Source: Candidatus Nitrospira neomarina (GTDB taxonomy: Bacteria > Nitrospirota > Nitrospiria > Nitrospirales > UBA8639). Taken from it: DNA of 64,000 nt. Both the position numbers and the translations under genes were made by a program. This document shows, piece after piece, positions 52,632 to 60,904 of this stretch; the stretch's first letter is position 1; each line of letters begins with the position of its first letter. Location: assembly GCF_032051675.1 (NCBI RefSeq), contig NZ_CP116968.1, positions 620,001 through 684,000 on the forward strand, given 5' to 3'. The notes under the pieces are model-generated. The model saw nothing but the letters and a program-made list of their open reading frames with translations. It was not told the DNA's origin and searched no databases.

Positions 52632-53168
52632 ATGGAAATGACTCTCCTACTCAATGCTACCTATGAGCCATTGCGAGTTGTGCACTGGCAAAAGGCCATC
52701 AATTTGTTATGGCAAGGAAAAGTCGAAGTCCTTGAATTTTATGATCGGGATATTCGAGGGGTGTCCATTTCCTTTAAATTGCCTTCCGTGATGCGTCTTC
52801 TCAACATGGTCAAGCTTCGTTCGAATCATCATGCGGTGAAATTTTCTCGTATCAATATTTTTACCCGTGACCGGTATACCTGCCAATATTGCTATGCACG
52901 GTTTCGCACCGAAGAATTGACGTTTGATCATGTGGTGCCTATTGCCAAAGGTGGGAAGAAAACCTGGGAAAACATTGTGACAGCATGTTGGCGATGTAAT
53001 AACCGGAAAAGCGGGCGTGTTCCCCATGAGGCAGGGATGAAACTACTCAAGGAGCCCGTCAAGCCTAAATGGACCCCCCGGCTGACACTGATGATCGGTA
53101 TCCGCCACGCTCCGGAAAGTTGGCGGGATTATTTATATTGGAATGTGGAATTGGATGCGGATTCCTAA
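52632..53168 (+). CDS. HNH endonuclease
   Basis: This 178-residue protein has a C-terminal HNH nuclease domain (about residues 75-130). Zinc-binding CQYC near residue 84 and CWRCNNRKSGR near 119 flank the FDHVVPIAKGG motif that carries the catalytic histidine. The N-terminal part (VVHWQKAINLLWQGKVEVLE) matches a conserved family of house-keeping-like HNH proteins of unclear role rather than a homing nuclease. No mobile element is nearby. Confidence 0.85.
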   Translation: MEMTLLLNATYEPLRVVHWQKAINLLWQGKVEVLEFYDRDIRGVSISFKLPSVMRLLNMVKLRSNHHAVKFSRINIFTRDRYTCQYCYARFRTEELTFDHVVPIAKGGKKTWENIVTACWRCNNRKSGRVPHEAGMKLLKEPVKPKWTPRLTLMIGIRHAPESWRDYLYWNVELDADS

Positions 53169-53455
53169 ACCTTCCTGCTCTCCTGGTTCCTGATGGGGTC
53201 AGCGGGGCCATCTTTTTTTGGTTCCCGGTGACGGACCACCTAACGCGGAACTTCATGCTCTCCCAAGAAGCGAATCCGAGGTCTTTCTCGGACCCGAGCA
53301 GGAATGGTGCGCGATGAGACGAGGCATCCCTGCTCCGTGTCTTATTCCCCGATTCCCTGAAAATGTTCATCAATGCATCAATGACCCGAATAGGCAGGAC
53401 GCTCAGGAGTTATCTGCCAATCCGGGTCAAAGGATTGAGGAATCGAGCGCTTGCG

Positions 53456-53608
53456 CTACGATACTTCGATGAGAGGAATCGGTGCCCGCTCAGCTTGTTT
53501 CCGTAGGCCACAATTAATACACCAGAAAACCAGAAGAGACATTCCTGATTCCATGTCGACTTCCCGATCGAGCAACATCGTTCCTTGGCATTTTTCACAG
53601 CGATACAT
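53456..53608 (-). CDS. Short zinc-ribbon protein (50 residues)
   Basis: An ATG at 53608 follows AGGAG at nine-base spacing and opens a 50-codon frame ending with TAG at 53456. The product has CEKCQG at residues 4-9 and CINCGL at 30-35, a tight two-knuckle zinc ribbon. It parallels the larger zinc-ribbon protein at 964-1269. The competing frame at 53410-53598 has no such pattern. The cysteine pairs and ribosome site make this a credible, easily missed gene of unknown function. Confidence 0.65.
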   Translation of the reverse strand: MYRCEKCQGTMLLDREVDMESGMSLLVFWCINCGLRKQAERAPIPLIEVS

Positions 53609-54017
53609 AGATGAATCTCCTGTGGTTCTACCGGTCAGGCTTTAAGGAGTCGTCAGAATCAACAGGGAAAAGAGCGTACAGGCGTTTGGCCGAGAAAATG
53701 AATGAGGACCAAAAAAATGAATAAAGCCTTGGGCACTGATTCTTCAGACGCGCTGACTCGGAGTGTGAATAAAAAATTGCATGGTCCTGAATGAAGGAAT
53801 CCTAAAAAAGAGGGGCAATCTACCATAGGCAAAAAGGTAAAAGCTATGGAATTCAAGTGTGAAAATGAGAATAGGGGAGGCATGGTCCAGGTTTTGACTT
53901 AGAGAGGAAATGGAGTGAAGATTTGAGCATCATCCGGCGATTGATGCGGAAGATTCTGTCAAGGGAGGATAGTCTGATTCTCACGAAAGGGTTTTTGATG
54001 ATGATTCAAAACCGACG
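53609..54017. other. Gap before the metallopeptidase gene, with a short possible peptide frame
   Basis: Most of this 409-base stretch has no recognisable gene. A hydrophobic minus-strand frame (53659-53883) is compositionally odd and is rejected. The last part contains a possible 37-codon frame described separately (53923-54036). Confidence 0.45.
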
Positions 54018-54036
54018 ATGGTATGGGAGGTTGTGA
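53923..54036 (+). CDS. Possible short peptide frame before the metallopeptidase gene
   Basis: A TTG at 53923, seven bases after GGAG, opens a 37-codon frame (or 30 codons from the ATG at 53944) that ends inside the start region of the metallopeptidase gene. The product is basic and hydrophobic (IIRRLMRKILSRE near the start, MMIQNRRWYGRL at the end). It might act in translational coupling or be a peptide substrate of the neighbouring enzymes, but nothing beyond position and ribosome site supports this. Confidence 0.25.
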   Translation: MSIIRRLMRKILSREDSLILTKGFLMMIQNRRWYGRL

Positions 54037-55088
54037 GTTTGGATCTTTTGCCGGACTTTCAGACCCCGGTCCCCGAAGAGCCTGAATGGGTTTCCTGGAC
54101 TGATGAACAGTTGTTGAATCTCCGATTGTCCGATTTGAAGATCCGCATTTCCGGAACTGAATTGGGTCAATGCGTCCGTCAGTTATACCGCGAATTGAAG
54201 GATCACGGGTTAGTGTTTCGCCCCCATGTCTGGTTGTCCGACGATTGGTATTCACCTGATGGCACGCCGGGTCTTGCCGTGCCGTTCTATATGGGGCATC
54301 CGCGGTTGGCGAAGCTGGAACTAAATCAAATGTTGGAAGTGGAGGGCGGGACCCCGGAATGGTGTATGCGGATTCTTCGACACGAAACGGGCCATGCGAT
54401 TGAGAATGCCTACCGCTTACGGCGGCGGCGCAGTCGGCAACAAATGTTCGGGCATACTTCGGTTCCGTATCCCGATTGTTATTTGCCAAAGCCCTATAGT
54501 AAAAGTTTTGTGTTGCATCTTGATATGTGGTATGCCCAGAGTCATCCAGACGAGGATTTTGCCGAAACCTTTGCCGTCTGGCTCACCCCGCACTCACATT
54601 GGCGTGAGCGTTATGCCGGATGGCCGGCACTGAAAAAATTGGAATATATGGACGGGCTGATGAAGGGGTTGGCCGGGGTTGCGCCAATTGTGACGACCAG
54701 GGAACAGGTGGACCCTATTCAGCGACTGCACAAAACGCTTCGGGAACATTATCAGGACAAGCGGGAACGGTATGGGCTGGACTACCCAAACTTTTATGAC
54801 CGCGACCTGCGGCGTCTCTTTTCCGGGGATCCGGATCAATCGGCGAATCCGTCCGCGGAGAATTTTATCAGGAAATTCAGGAAAGAAGTTCGCAGGAAAG
54901 TCGCGGCATGGACGGGAGAGTATCAATATACCATTGACCAAGTTTTACAAGATATGATGGCACATTGCCGTGAACGGAATTTGCGGTTAGCTGTACCTGA
55001 AGAGCAGGCAAAGGTGGATTTTACGATTTTATTGACGGTGCAAACGATGAACTATTTGCATGGTGGACGACATCGGGTGGTGTTATGA
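54018..55088 (+). CDS. Putative zinc metallopeptidase (HETGH)
   Basis: This 356-residue protein carries RHETGHAIENAYR, a gluzincin-like HExxH motif with H122, E123 and H126. The DEDFAETFAVWL segment (E183 region) follows and can supply a third metal ligand. No signal peptide is seen, so it may act in the cytoplasm. The annotated ATG at 54018 lacks a ribosome site; a TTG at 54039 preceded by GGGAGG is an alternative start. It overlaps the following ATP-grasp gene by four bases, a tight two-gene unit. The substrate is unknown. Confidence 0.75.
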   Translation: MVWEVVSLDLLPDFQTPVPEEPEWVSWTDEQLLNLRLSDLKIRISGTELGQCVRQLYRELKDHGLVFRPHVWLSDDWYSPDGTPGLAVPFYMGHPRLAKLELNQMLEVEGGTPEWCMRILRHETGHAIENAYRLRRRRSRQQMFGHTSVPYPDCYLPKPYSKSFVLHLDMWYAQSHPDEDFAETFAVWLTPHSHWRERYAGWPALKKLEYMDGLMKGLAGVAPIVTTREQVDPIQRLHKTLREHYQDKRERYGLDYPNFYDRDLRRLFSGDPDQSANPSAENFIRKFRKEVRRKVAAWTGEYQYTIDQVLQDMMAHCRERNLRLAVPEEQAKVDFTILLTVQTMNYLHGGRHRVVL

Positions 55089-56107
55089 GGAAGCTTCGCG
55101 TCATGGCCCTTATGCATCAGGATCTCGTGCCCCCCGATGATGTGGAGCATGCCGATTTGGCTGAGGTTGAATGGAAAACCGAATTTGATGTGGTCTCCAC
55201 TTTACGGGATCTTGGCCATGAGGTTATGGCTGTCGGTGTCAGAGATGATTTAAGCGTGATTGATAACCTGGTAACGGATTGGAAGCCGCACATTGCGTTC
55301 AATCTGCTGGAAGAATTTAATGGCAATCCGGAGTTCGATCAAAATGTCGTGTCCTATTTGGAGCTCCTGGGAGTTCCCTATACCGGGTGTAATCCCAAGG
55401 GGCTCGTGCTCACTCGGGATAAAGGCTGGTCAAAAAAGATTATGGCCTACCATGGCATCCGATGCCCGGAGTTTGTGGTCTATCCACTGGGGCGAGGGAT
55501 TAAGTGGGCAGAAGAATTTCCCTTTCCGGTCATTGTCAAATCCATTAGTGAAGAAGCGTCCCTCGGCATTTCTCAAGCATCTATCGTCCATGACGAAGAC
55601 AAACTCAAAGAACGTGTTGAATTTGTGCATCAGAGTGTGGGCACGAGCGTCATCGTCGAGCGGTACATTGAAGGACGGGAACTCTATGTGGGTGTGTTAG
55701 GTAATCGACGATTACAAGCCCTGCCGGTTTGGGAGTTGCACTTAAAAAATCTTCCTCCTGATGCTCTGCCGATTGCCACGGCCCGGGTGAAATGGAGTAC
55801 GAAATATCAAAAAAAATACGGGATTCAATCGGGTGAAGTTGAAGGGTTACCTCCTAAGCTGGTGCGACATATTCAACAAACGGCCAAACGGGTCTTTCAT
55901 ATTTTGGGATTAAACGGCTATGCCCGCATGGACTTTCGGTTAGATCCCAAGGAACACCTGTATATATTGGAAGCCAATCCCAATGCCCAACTGGCATATG
56001 GCGAAGATCTCGCCGAGTCGGCTGAACGAGCCGGTATTTCCTATGAAGCGCTGATTCAACGAATTCTGAATATCGGCTTGAGCTGGAAGCCTGAAAGCCA
56101 GCGATAA
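55085..56107 (+). CDS. D-Ala-D-Ala-ligase-type ATP-grasp protein
   Basis: This 340-residue ATP-grasp ligase resembles D-alanine-D-alanine ligase in arrangement: FNLLEEFNG near residue 78, PFPVIVKSISEEASLGIS near 148, VERYIEGRELYVGVLG near 190, and LEANPNAQLAYG near 305 with metal-binding E and N residues. The overlap with the metallopeptidase suggests that an amide-forming and an amide-cleaving enzyme act together. It is not the cell's obvious Ddl, because no cell-wall gene is near. Confidence 0.8.
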   Translation: MRKLRVMALMHQDLVPPDDVEHADLAEVEWKTEFDVVSTLRDLGHEVMAVGVRDDLSVIDNLVTDWKPHIAFNLLEEFNGNPEFDQNVVSYLELLGVPYTGCNPKGLVLTRDKGWSKKIMAYHGIRCPEFVVYPLGRGIKWAEEFPFPVIVKSISEEASLGISQASIVHDEDKLKERVEFVHQSVGTSVIVERYIEGRELYVGVLGNRRLQALPVWELHLKNLPPDALPIATARVKWSTKYQKKYGIQSGEVEGLPPKLVRHIQQTAKRVFHILGLNGYARMDFRLDPKEHLYILEANPNAQLAYGEDLAESAERAGISYEALIQRILNIGLSWKPESQR

Positions 56108-56304
56108 CGGGGATTCTGAAAAACCTGCCAGGAGCGAAGTCGAAGGGCTGTCGGTAGGACGTTGTGCCCATTGTCTTTTGCTCTTAGATGTGGGCTGCAG
56201 AATGATTTCCTTGGGTCTGAGTTTTATTTCACAGAAAAGCGGAACTTTCTAACATTATTGTAAAATTTCAAGAGTTGATTCGTGTATTTGAGCGCAGAGC
56301 AGGG

Positions 56305-58830
56305 TCATGAGTTCTTTAATCCTGCTTGCCAAGTCGCAAGGGCCAATAATGGAAAGTAGTGCGAGTACAAATGGTATTTCAGATAGAAAACGTTAGGGAA
56401 TCCGGTTCCTGTCATGAGTTCCTCGTCCCACCCTCCTTGCTGGTTCTGATGAGTGAGCAGCCAGTCGATTCCACGATGAACGGGTTTTGAGGTGCGATCG
56501 CCAGCCGCTTCAAGTGCAAGTAAGGCCCAGGCTGTTTGTGAAGGTGTGCTTGGGGCTGGAACAAATTCCTGCTTTTCATAGCTAGCACAGCTTTCCCCCC
56601 ATCCGCCATCCTGGTTTTGGATTGACCGCACCCAGGTGGCAGCACGCTGGATTGCGGCGTTTGCAGTCGGGGAGCCACTTGCGCGAAGGCCACGCACGGC
56701 CAGGAATGTGCCATAGGTATAATTCACCCCCCAGCGTCCATCCCAACTCCCATTAGGTTGTTGATGGCCCAATAGAAATTGGACAGCACGCGCGATTGCC
56801 GGGTGTTGGTATGTATAATCACGCCGACAGAGTGCCTCCAATACCCGCCCGGTTATATCAGGGCAGCTGGGATCAAGCATGGCATTGTGGTCTGCAAATG
56901 GGACCTTATTCAGTAAGGCCCAATTATTATCGACATCAAAGGCAGCCCAACCCCCGTCTGAGGATTGCATCCCTAATAACCAGTTGATGGCACGACCTTC
57001 GGCGCGGGTCTGCCGGTCGGGATCAGAGGCCTTGGCATGCTGGAGGGCCAACAAGACCATGGCGGTGTCGTCGATATCCGGGTAGAGTTCATTCGCAAAT
57101 TGGAAAGGCCATCCTCCAGGCTGCAAATCCGGTCGCTTGACCGACCAGTCTCCTTTTCGGCGAATCTCTTTGCTTAATAACCAATCGGCTGCCCGCTGCA
57201 TGGCTTGCGGTTCACCAACACCGAGTTCTCCTAATGCAAACATTGAGATAGCCGTATCCCATACCGGGGACAAGCTTGGCTGAAACTGCAGAGCATCTTC
57301 TTTCTCAAGAATGAGCCCTTCAAGCTGGCCAAGTGTGTCAATGAAGTCCGGGTGGTCCCGCTCATAACCCAGAGCATCCATTGCCATGAGGGCATACATC
57401 ATTCCGGGAAAAATCGCTCCCAATCCATCCGTGAACCGCATGTGATCGAGCATCCACTTCTCCGCTTCGCGTATTGCTTTGGCGCGAACATCCTTAAAGC
57501 CCCGCTTTTCCCAGAGTTTCAATATCTTGTCCACCTGATGGAACAGGAGAGAAAAGGGATCTTTTCTTGGGAGCCTCAGTTTTCGATTGGGCACCATGAG
57601 TTCGTCAACGGTCCAATTTCCGGGCACTTGGTGTTGTACTCCCGACGCCTGAAGAATAGAGAGGGGGACGACGATGGCCCGACTCCACGATGAAATTTCA
57701 TACAAGACATTTCCCGGGATAAGGACCAGTTCAGGTGGAACACTCGGTGTGTACTTTCTTGGGAAGAGACCAAACATGCTCAGGTTATTCTTTGTGTAGC
57801 TATTGGTGGCTTGAAGACCTCCGAGGGCAAGGATGCGTTCACGCGCAAGCTGCATAAGTGGTTGATCGGGATCATAGCCCCCAACTCGAAGCGCCACATA
57901 TGCGCGGGTCGTGGCGTTTACTTCGGCCGGTCCTTCCGTATAAATGTTCCATCCACCATCTGAAAGTTGCCGGTCAAGGATGGTGCGGATGGCTTCCTTG
58001 ACTTTGGTCTGAATTCTTGGCTTCCACACACCGTTCTCTGGTGGATAGAGCCAGAGTAAAAGCAATACGTAGTCGGATTCCAATGTTGTGTCGGCGGTCA
58101 AATCGCCCTGCCAAAACCCTCGCGGATTTTGTTTCGCCAGTAGTGCACGCGCAGAGGTTTGGGTGGGTTGGTAGGCTTGGCGTTCGAGTTCCTCCACATG
58201 TGACTTAAAGGAAGCCAATTCCGCGAAGGCATCATTAGGCGGTGTGGGTATGGTGGTGGCGGACGTGTCTCTCATAGGTTCTCCTGATTGTGTGTGAGAT
58301 TGGATCTCCAAAACAAATGTGGCTCGTTGCTCACGCGTGGGAGGCGCTAATCCTAGGGCCTCGCTGAACCAGAGCCCTTCGACAGCCAGCCGCCCTAAAA
58401 GGGAACGAGTCGGATCAATGGTGCTGGCCAGAAAAATGCTCTGCCAATTTTGGTACCGCTCTCGAATGGGCTCGAGTAGATGTGGGTTGATGGAAAAAGC
58501 TGCCATGAGAATGGAGGCAATTTCTTCTCCTCGAAGGGACCGATTTTGGACGGGATTGTCGATAATCTCATGGCTAAAAGCCATGCCGGGATGCTCCTCA
58601 TGAATGGAGCTAGTGAGAAATTCTCCAACCTGTTTGCGATCCAAATCCTGTATGAGTAACTCTATGAGCCCCGCAAGTAACTGTTCTTTTCCCTCAAAAT
58701 GATAGAGTAAGCCACCTTTACTGATTCCGGCTTCTCGAGCGACATGCTCGAGTGTCAACGCACTGACCCCGTTTCGTCCCAACAGGTCTATGGCGGTCTC
58801 AAGGATCAAAAAGCGGGTCGAAGTTAACAT
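56305..58830 (-). CDS. shc: TetR-type regulator in one frame with squalene-hopene cyclase
   Basis: The single 841-codon frame contains a TetR-type helix-turn-helix (residues about 8-50) and ligand domain to about 185. A full squalene-hopene cyclase follows from M186 (656 residues, the usual family size). The cyclase has the acid motif DIDDT at 585-589 and QW-type repeats such as QLSDGGW and QSSDGGW. It makes hopene for hopanoid membranes. A cyclase-specific AGGAG with ATG lies at 58275, and a one-base shift would give an ATGA overlap of two genes. So it may be a true fusion, two genes read from a shared frame, or an indel. TetR probably controls the unit. Confidence 0.85.
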   Translation of the reverse strand: MLTSTRFLILETAIDLLGRNGVSALTLEHVAREAGISKGGLLYHFEGKEQLLAGLIELLIQDLDRKQVGEFLTSSIHEEHPGMAFSHEIIDNPVQNRSLRGEEIASILMAAFSINPHLLEPIRERYQNWQSIFLASTIDPTRSLLGRLAVEGLWFSEALGLAPPTREQRATFVLEIQSHTQSGEPMRDTSATTIPTPPNDAFAELASFKSHVEELERQAYQPTQTSARALLAKQNPRGFWQGDLTADTTLESDYVLLLLWLYPPENGVWKPRIQTKVKEAIRTILDRQLSDGGWNIYTEGPAEVNATTRAYVALRVGGYDPDQPLMQLARERILALGGLQATNSYTKNNLSMFGLFPRKYTPSVPPELVLIPGNVLYEISSWSRAIVVPLSILQASGVQHQVPGNWTVDELMVPNRKLRLPRKDPFSLLFHQVDKILKLWEKRGFKDVRAKAIREAEKWMLDHMRFTDGLGAIFPGMMYALMAMDALGYERDHPDFIDTLGQLEGLILEKEDALQFQPSLSPVWDTAISMFALGELGVGEPQAMQRAADWLLSKEIRRKGDWSVKRPDLQPGGWPFQFANELYPDIDDTAMVLLALQHAKASDPDRQTRAEGRAINWLLGMQSSDGGWAAFDVDNNWALLNKVPFADHNAMLDPSCPDITGRVLEALCRRDYTYQHPAIARAVQFLLGHQQPNGSWDGRWGVNYTYGTFLAVRGLRASGSPTANAAIQRAATWVRSIQNQDGGWGESCASYEKQEFVPAPSTPSQTAWALLALEAAGDRTSKPVHRGIDWLLTHQNQQGGWDEELMTGTGFPNVFYLKYHLYSHYFPLLALATWQAGLKNS
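58275..58290 (-). promoter_or_regulatory. Internal ribosome site and start of the cyclase part
   Basis: AGGAG lies six bases before the ATG at 58275, inside the long TetR-cyclase frame. This means the 656-residue cyclase can be made separately from the regulator, whatever the status of the fusion. Confidence 0.65.
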
Positions 58831-58880
58831 AGATTGTTACTGTACCGTCTGGCTGGTTTAGTTTCAATCGAAAAATTTTG

Positions 58881-58892
58881 ATTGTAAACAAT
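58881..58892 (-). promoter_or_regulatory. Candidate TetR operator
   Basis: ATTGTAAACAAT has five-base inverted arms with a two-base spacer. It lies 50 bases upstream of the TetR start. TetR regulators often bind such palindromes in their own promoter; the match here is short and unverified. Confidence 0.35.
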
Positions 58893-59104
58893 TAGGTATG
58901 AAGAGAGATTGATCCGGGCTGGTTTAAAGTCGGGGCGGCAAAAAATTTATGAAAATGGCATTCACCATGCCAATCAGGCCTCTTTCTGAGGTCAATGTAG
59001 TAATAGGAAACTAGCCATGGTTTTTGTCCACAAAATAACTGCCTCGAATATCTGGGACTTTGTATCATTTGGCAGAAGCTCAGAGAAGGAAGCGGGGCGG
59101 GAGG

Positions 59105-59458
59105 TTAATTAAACGCCAGGAAACGGTCGCACCCGTCGATGATGTTTGAGAGAATTACCAAGCCGCAAAAGGTCACTTCTTTGCCATACCCGTCGGTGGA
59201 GATGTGGTGTTGCTGGCATCCATAGGCGCACACAAATAGTTTCAGTCCGTTCTTCGCCAACTCCGAAAATCTCGGGTCTTCTAGGTTTTTGACTCCCTCA
59301 TCAATAAAATACAAATAGGTATCCACCTTATTCGCTAACGCGGTTTTGGAGAGGTGGTAGACTGTTTCTGCATTGGGATGTTCGGGTGAGGTTGAGAGCA
59401 GCAGGCCTAATTTTTTGTTGGCGAGAGTAGGATTGGCTAAATTGGTGGTGGATTCCAT
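59105..59458 (-). CDS. DsrE/DsrF-like protein
   Basis: This 117-residue protein has the DsrE fold signature: KLGLLLSTSPEHPNAETVYHLSKTAL near the start and a cysteine pair in VCAYGCQQHH near residue 77-86. DsrE proteins are small subunits of sulfur-transfer complexes. No Dsr or Tus partners are near, so its role may be general thiol or sulfur trafficking. The ATG at 59458 is followed by a short polar tail before the domain. Confidence 0.75.
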   Translation of the reverse strand: MESTTNLANPTLANKKLGLLLSTSPEHPNAETVYHLSKTALANKVDTYLYFIDEGVKNLEDPRFSELAKNGLKLFVCAYGCQQHHISTDGYGKEVTFCGLVILSNIIDGCDRFLAFN

Positions 59459-59621
59459 GGGAGAAACTCTCTGAATAATAAGGTTTTATGACTGTTTATA
59501 GGTGGAATGAGCTTGGCTGTCAAGGGATTATTCAGGAGGGATGTTTTGCTTGACGTCGTTTTTCCCCTGTCTTTATAATTTACTGATTTTCAAAAGAAAT
59601 TTTCATCTCTGACTATTTTTG

Positions 59622-60128
59622 ATGATGGCAAATCTAACGCATTTTAATGAGTCCGGACGGGCTCGAATGGTAGATGTGACGGACAAGCCTCCGACCGAGC
59701 GTGTAGCGGTGGCAGAGGGAAAAGTGTTTGTCTTGCCGGAAACCCTTGAAAAAATTCATGCAGGTCGGATTGCGAAGGGTGATGTGCTGGCCGTGGCTCA
59801 AGTGGCCGGCGTGATGGGGGCCAAACGGACTCCGGATCTGATCCCCATGTGTCATCCTCTACTTCTCACAGGAGTGGATGTTGACTTCAAAGAAGACCCC
59901 CAGCCTAATTCCGATGGACGGTGTGTCATTACGATTGTTGCAACGGTGAAAACCACCGGAAATACCGGAGTAGAAATGGAGGCCATGACAGCTGTTTCTG
60001 TGGCTGCTCTGACGATTTATGATATGTGTAAGGCGGTAGATAAAGGCATGGAGTTTGGAGAGATAGCCCTGGTTTCAAAATCCGGAGGAAAGTCAGGAAC
60101 GTATGTCCGTGTGCAAAAGGGCAGGTAG
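59622..60128 (+). CDS. moaC: Cyclic pyranopterin monophosphate synthase MoaC
   Basis: The 168-residue protein from the ATG at 59622 helps convert the MoaA product to cPMP in molybdenum cofactor synthesis. The segments [14 protein letters not shown] near residue 80, [20 protein letters not shown] near 115 and SGGKSG near 155 are typical. A TTG lies one codon upstream. It heads the moaC-moaD-moaE-moaA group. Confidence 0.93.
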   Translation: MMANLTHFNESGRARMVDVTDKPPTERVAVAEGKVFVLPETLEKIHAGRIAKGDVLAVAQVAGVMGAKRTPDLIPMCHPLLLTGVDVDFKEDPQPNSDGRCVITIVATVKTTGNTGVEMEAMTAVSVAALTIYDMCKAVDKGMEFGEIALVSKSGGKSGTYVRVQKGR

Positions 60129-60177
60129 GAAAAAGATGAGGCCCATTCTTCGAGCTTGATCGTGGGAGTTGTAAATT

Positions 60178-60438
60178 GTGAAGATTAAATTATTCGGGAT
60201 GTTAAAGACCATGATTCCTGGAGGTAAGGATTTGGAAGTGGCCTTTTCCGAAGGTGAACAGGTCAAGGATCTGGTTTATACCATACAGAGGGAGTATCCT
60301 CAGGTTGGTGAATTGCTCGAAAAGAAAAAAGTGCTGGTGTCGGTGAACCAAGAAATTGCTCATTGGGACACGGTGCTGGACACGGCTGATGAGGTCGCAT
60401 TATTGCCTCCCTTTGCGGGAGGATCAGGCGAATTATGA
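60178..60438 (+). CDS. moaD: Molybdopterin synthase small subunit MoaD with extended tail
   Basis: This 86-residue protein starts with GTG at 60178 and has the ubiquitin-like MoaD fold, ending ALLPPFAGG and then SGEL. MoaD normally ends in Gly-Gly, which is thiocarboxylated. Here four residues follow the GG at 81-82, so a processing step or a different use of the tail is implied unless the stop is misplaced. It lies directly before moaE. Confidence 0.87.
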   Translation: MKIKLFGMLKTMIPGGKDLEVAFSEGEQVKDLVYTIQREYPQVGELLEKKKVLVSVNQEIAHWDTVLDTADEVALLPPFAGGSGEL

Positions 60439-60460
60439 GCTCAGGAGAAAGGGCAATCCG

Positions 60461-60904
60461 ATGGCTGTTGAATTAGAAGAAAGTATGCTGGTTCGGGTGC
60501 AAATGGAAAATTTCTCAATTGATGAAGAATTGCAACGAGTGAGATCTCGGTCCCGTCGAATCGGGGGTATTGCCATGTTTTTGGGGACGGCTCGTGATCG
60601 CTCCAAGGGTCGAGACGTGAGTTCCATGAGTTTTGATCACTACGAAGGGATGGCCCAGAAAAAACTTAAAGAAATCCGAGAACAGGCACTTCGTGATTTT
60701 GCCATTATTGAGGCATTGGTCCTCCATCGCTATGGTCCCATTGAAATTGGTGAGAATATTGTGCTGATCATTGTTGGGGCTGAACATCGTGCCGATGCGT
60801 TTAAGGCTTGCCAATGGTGTATTGATGAACTCAAAAAAATTACTCCAATCTGGAAAATGGAAACGACGCCGGAAGGCGAAGTATGGGTGGAGGAACACCC
60901 ATAA
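60461..60904 (+). CDS. moaE: Molybdopterin synthase large subunit MoaE
   Basis: The 147-residue protein from the ATG at 60461 inserts dithiolene sulfur into precursor Z with MoaD. GGIAMFLGTARDRSKG near residue 35, YEGMAQKKL near 61 and HRADAFKACQWCIDELKK near 108 are typical. AAAGGG with nine-base spacing supports this start; the longer frame from 60356 lies in the moaD region. The stop overlaps the moaA start by one base. Confidence 0.93.
   Translation: MAVELEESMLVRVQMENFSIDEELQRVRSRSRRIGGIAMFLGTARDRSKGRDVSSMSFDHYEGMAQKKLKEIREQALRDFAIIEALVLHRYGPIEIGENIVLIIVGAEHRADAFKACQWCIDELKKITPIWKMETTPEGEVWVEEHP

Noticed and set aside
52632-53168. HNH gene considered as a homing endonuclease in a mobile intron
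   Set aside because: No intron-like structure or split gene is present, and the N-terminal part fits a conserved stand-alone HNH family.
53659-53883. Hydrophobic 74-codon minus-strand frame
   Set aside because: It is rich in F, L and S because of A-rich plus-strand DNA, and no ribosome site or family match was seen.
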